Below, in pieces: positions 50,746 through 51,851 of a stretch of 51,851 bases of DNA. Numbering within the stretch: the stretch's first letter is position 1; the number at the start of each line of letters is the position of its first letter. The notes beneath the pieces are model-generated. The model searched no databases, was not told the DNA's origin, and worked only from the letters and a program-made list of their open reading frames with translations. This DNA comes from an uncultured Eubacterium sp. (GTDB lineage: Bacteria; Bacillota; Clostridia; Lachnospirales; Lachnospiraceae): the NCBI GenBank assembly GCA_958446835.1, contig CAUCXT010000018.1, positions 1-51,851 of the forward strand. The letters are read 5' to 3'. A program made the position numbers and the translations under genes.

Positions 50746-51851
50746 ATGTCGGTGTTGACGTTTAAAGGCGGCGTTCATCCTTTTGATGGCAAGGCAATGT
50801 CTAAGGATACACCAATCGAAGAACTAAAGCCCGGAAAAGAGCTGGTTTTTATGCTGTCACAGCATATCGGTGCTCCGGCTGTGCCTCTTGTTGCGAAGGG
50901 CGACAGGGTGCTTATGGGACAGAAGATTGCGGAGGGGCAGGCTTTTATATCTGCCAATATCCATTCATCTGTTTCAGGAACGGTAAAGAGCATAGAGCCG
51001 AGACTTACAGCTACCGGAATGAAGGTTAATGCGATTATAGTGGAGAATGATGGCTTGTATGAGGCTGTTGAGGCTGAACCGCAGACTAAGAAGATAGAGG
51101 AGCTTGAGGCAGGTGAGATCAGAGCGCTTGTCAAGGAAGCAGGAGTTGTAGGAATGGGTGGTGCAGGATTCCCCACGCATGTGAAGCTAAGCCCTAAGAA
51201 TGAGGGGGATATAGACACCATTATTGTGAATGCTGCGGAGTGCGAGCCGTATCTTACATCTGATTACCGCAGAATATTAGAGGAGCCGGATAAGCTCATA
51301 AAGGGGCTTAAGATTGTGCTTCAGATATTCCCGAAGGCGACAGGCCACATTGCGGTTGAGGACAATAAGCCGGATGCGATAAAGCTTTTACAGGAAAAGA
51401 CGAAGGGTGAGGAAAGGATTGTGGTCGATACCCTTAAAACCAAGTACCCTCAGGGTGGTGAGCGCTGTCTTATATACGCGGTGACGAAAAGAAAGATTAA
51501 TTCATCCATGCTTCCGGCGGATGCAGGATGTATTGTACATAATGTAGACACAATAGTGTCAATTTATAATGCCGTCATGGAGAAGAGACCTCTGACGAAG
51601 CGTATCGTTACCGTTACCGGTGATGCAGTCAAGAATCCGAGAAACTTTCTTGTGTATGTGGGAACACCGTATACTGAGATTGCTGAGGCTGCCGGAGGCT
51701 TTATAAGTGAGCCGGAGAAGATGATTGCAGGTGGACCGATGATGGGCTTTGCAATGTACAGCCTTAATGTTCCTGTGACTAAGAATACATCATCCTTACT
51801 TGCGTTCACACATGACACTGTCAAGGATAAGGTGGAAAGCCCATGTATAAG
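50746..51851 (+). CDS. rnfC: Rnf electron transport complex subunit C (partial, runs off the end)
   Basis: NADH-binding, iron-sulfur subunit of the membrane Na+/H+-translocating ferredoxin:NAD+ oxidoreductase. The visible 368 residues show the RnfC start TFKGGVHPFDGK, the VGMGGAGFPTHVKL glycine-rich nucleotide-binding motif, NAAECEPYLTSDYR, and AGGPMMGFAM; the 4Fe-4S ferredoxin part lies beyond the window. ATG 50746 with GGAGG ten bases upstream. rnfDGEAB are expected to follow. Confidence 0.95.
   Translation, partial: MSVLTFKGGVHPFDGKAMSKDTPIEELKPGKELVFMLSQHIGAPAVPLVAKGDRVLMGQKIAEGQAFISANIHSSVSGTVKSIEPRLTATGMKVNAIIVENDGLYEAVEAEPQTKKIEELEAGEIRALVKEAGVVGMGGAGFPTHVKLSPKNEGDIDTIIVNAAECEPYLTSDYRRILEEPDKLIKGLKIVLQIFPKATGHIAVEDNKPDAIKLLQEKTKGEERIVVDTLKTKYPQGGERCLIYAVTKRKINSSMLPADAGCIVHNVDTIVSIYNAVMEKRPLTKRIVTVTGDAVKNPRNFLVYVGTPYTEIAEAAGGFISEPEKMIAGGPMMGFAMYSLNVPVTKNTSSLLAFTHDTVKDKVESPCI

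Overview
The window reads as a chromosomal segment of a Gram-positive, moderately low-G+C Clostridia-type bacterium, most likely a Lachnospiraceae member. The signs are strong purine-rich Shine-Dalgarno (SD) sites (AGGAGG type) before almost every gene, frequent TTG starts, PolC-type polymerase, RNase Y, an Rnf complex subunit, LexA boxes of the Gram-positive form at recA, and gene orders typical of that group (infB-rbfA-nrnA-truB-ribF, pyrH-frr-uppS-cdsA-dxr-rseP-ispG-polC, cmk-ispH-rpsA). The species is not identifiable by reading alone.

Layout. 1-6.2 kb: translation and ribosome maturation cluster (infB, rbfA, nrnA, truB, ribF). 6.2-14.3 kb: an accessory block sitting where rpsO-pnp often follows ribF directly. 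It holds a SIR2-like protein, an HTH regulator, a previously untracked 52-codon ORF convergent with and overlapping that regulator (candidate secreted signalling peptide), a long palindrome, a Cys-rich secreted protein, two paralogous lipoproteins with solute-binding-protein-like C-terminal halves, and a membrane-anchored protein. 14.4-17.8 kb: rpsO with a structured leader, pnp, yebC. 17.9-19.1 kb, minus strand: an orphan HisA of the eukaryotic type and a small immunity-like protein. 19.3-31.7 kb: polysaccharide deacetylase, then pyrH, frr, uppS, cdsA, dxr, rseP, ispG and polC (nucleotide, cell-envelope, isoprenoid and replication functions). 31.8-32.3 kb: three identical tRNA-Glu(CUC) genes in perfect 152-bp tandem units. 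32.4-35.9 kb: SOS-controlled recA with recX, then RNase Y.

36.2-39.5 kb: an ECF sigma factor, a membrane protein pairing an intracellular anti-sigma-like head with an extracellular beta-propeller, and a short terminated transcript with a 21-codon ORF. 39.7-43.1 kb: an ABC transporter locus with a YtrA-type GntR regulator, two ATPases (one fused to a permease) and one permease. 43.3-49.3 kb: RpiR/MurR-type regulator, BaiN/YhiN-like flavoprotein, cmk, ispH overlapping rpsA, cheR. 49.4-51.9 kb: minus-strand RNase H-like exonuclease and the start of rnfC, which runs off the end.

The item most worth checking as a possibly undescribed system is the HTH regulator plus convergent short secreted peptide at about 7.4-8.5 kb, which has the layout of RRNPP (Rgg/PlcR-like) peptide quorum sensing but with a doubtful regulator N-terminus. 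The second is the ECF sigma/beta-propeller anti-sigma pair. No CRISPR array, complete insertion sequence, rRNA or prophage was seen.
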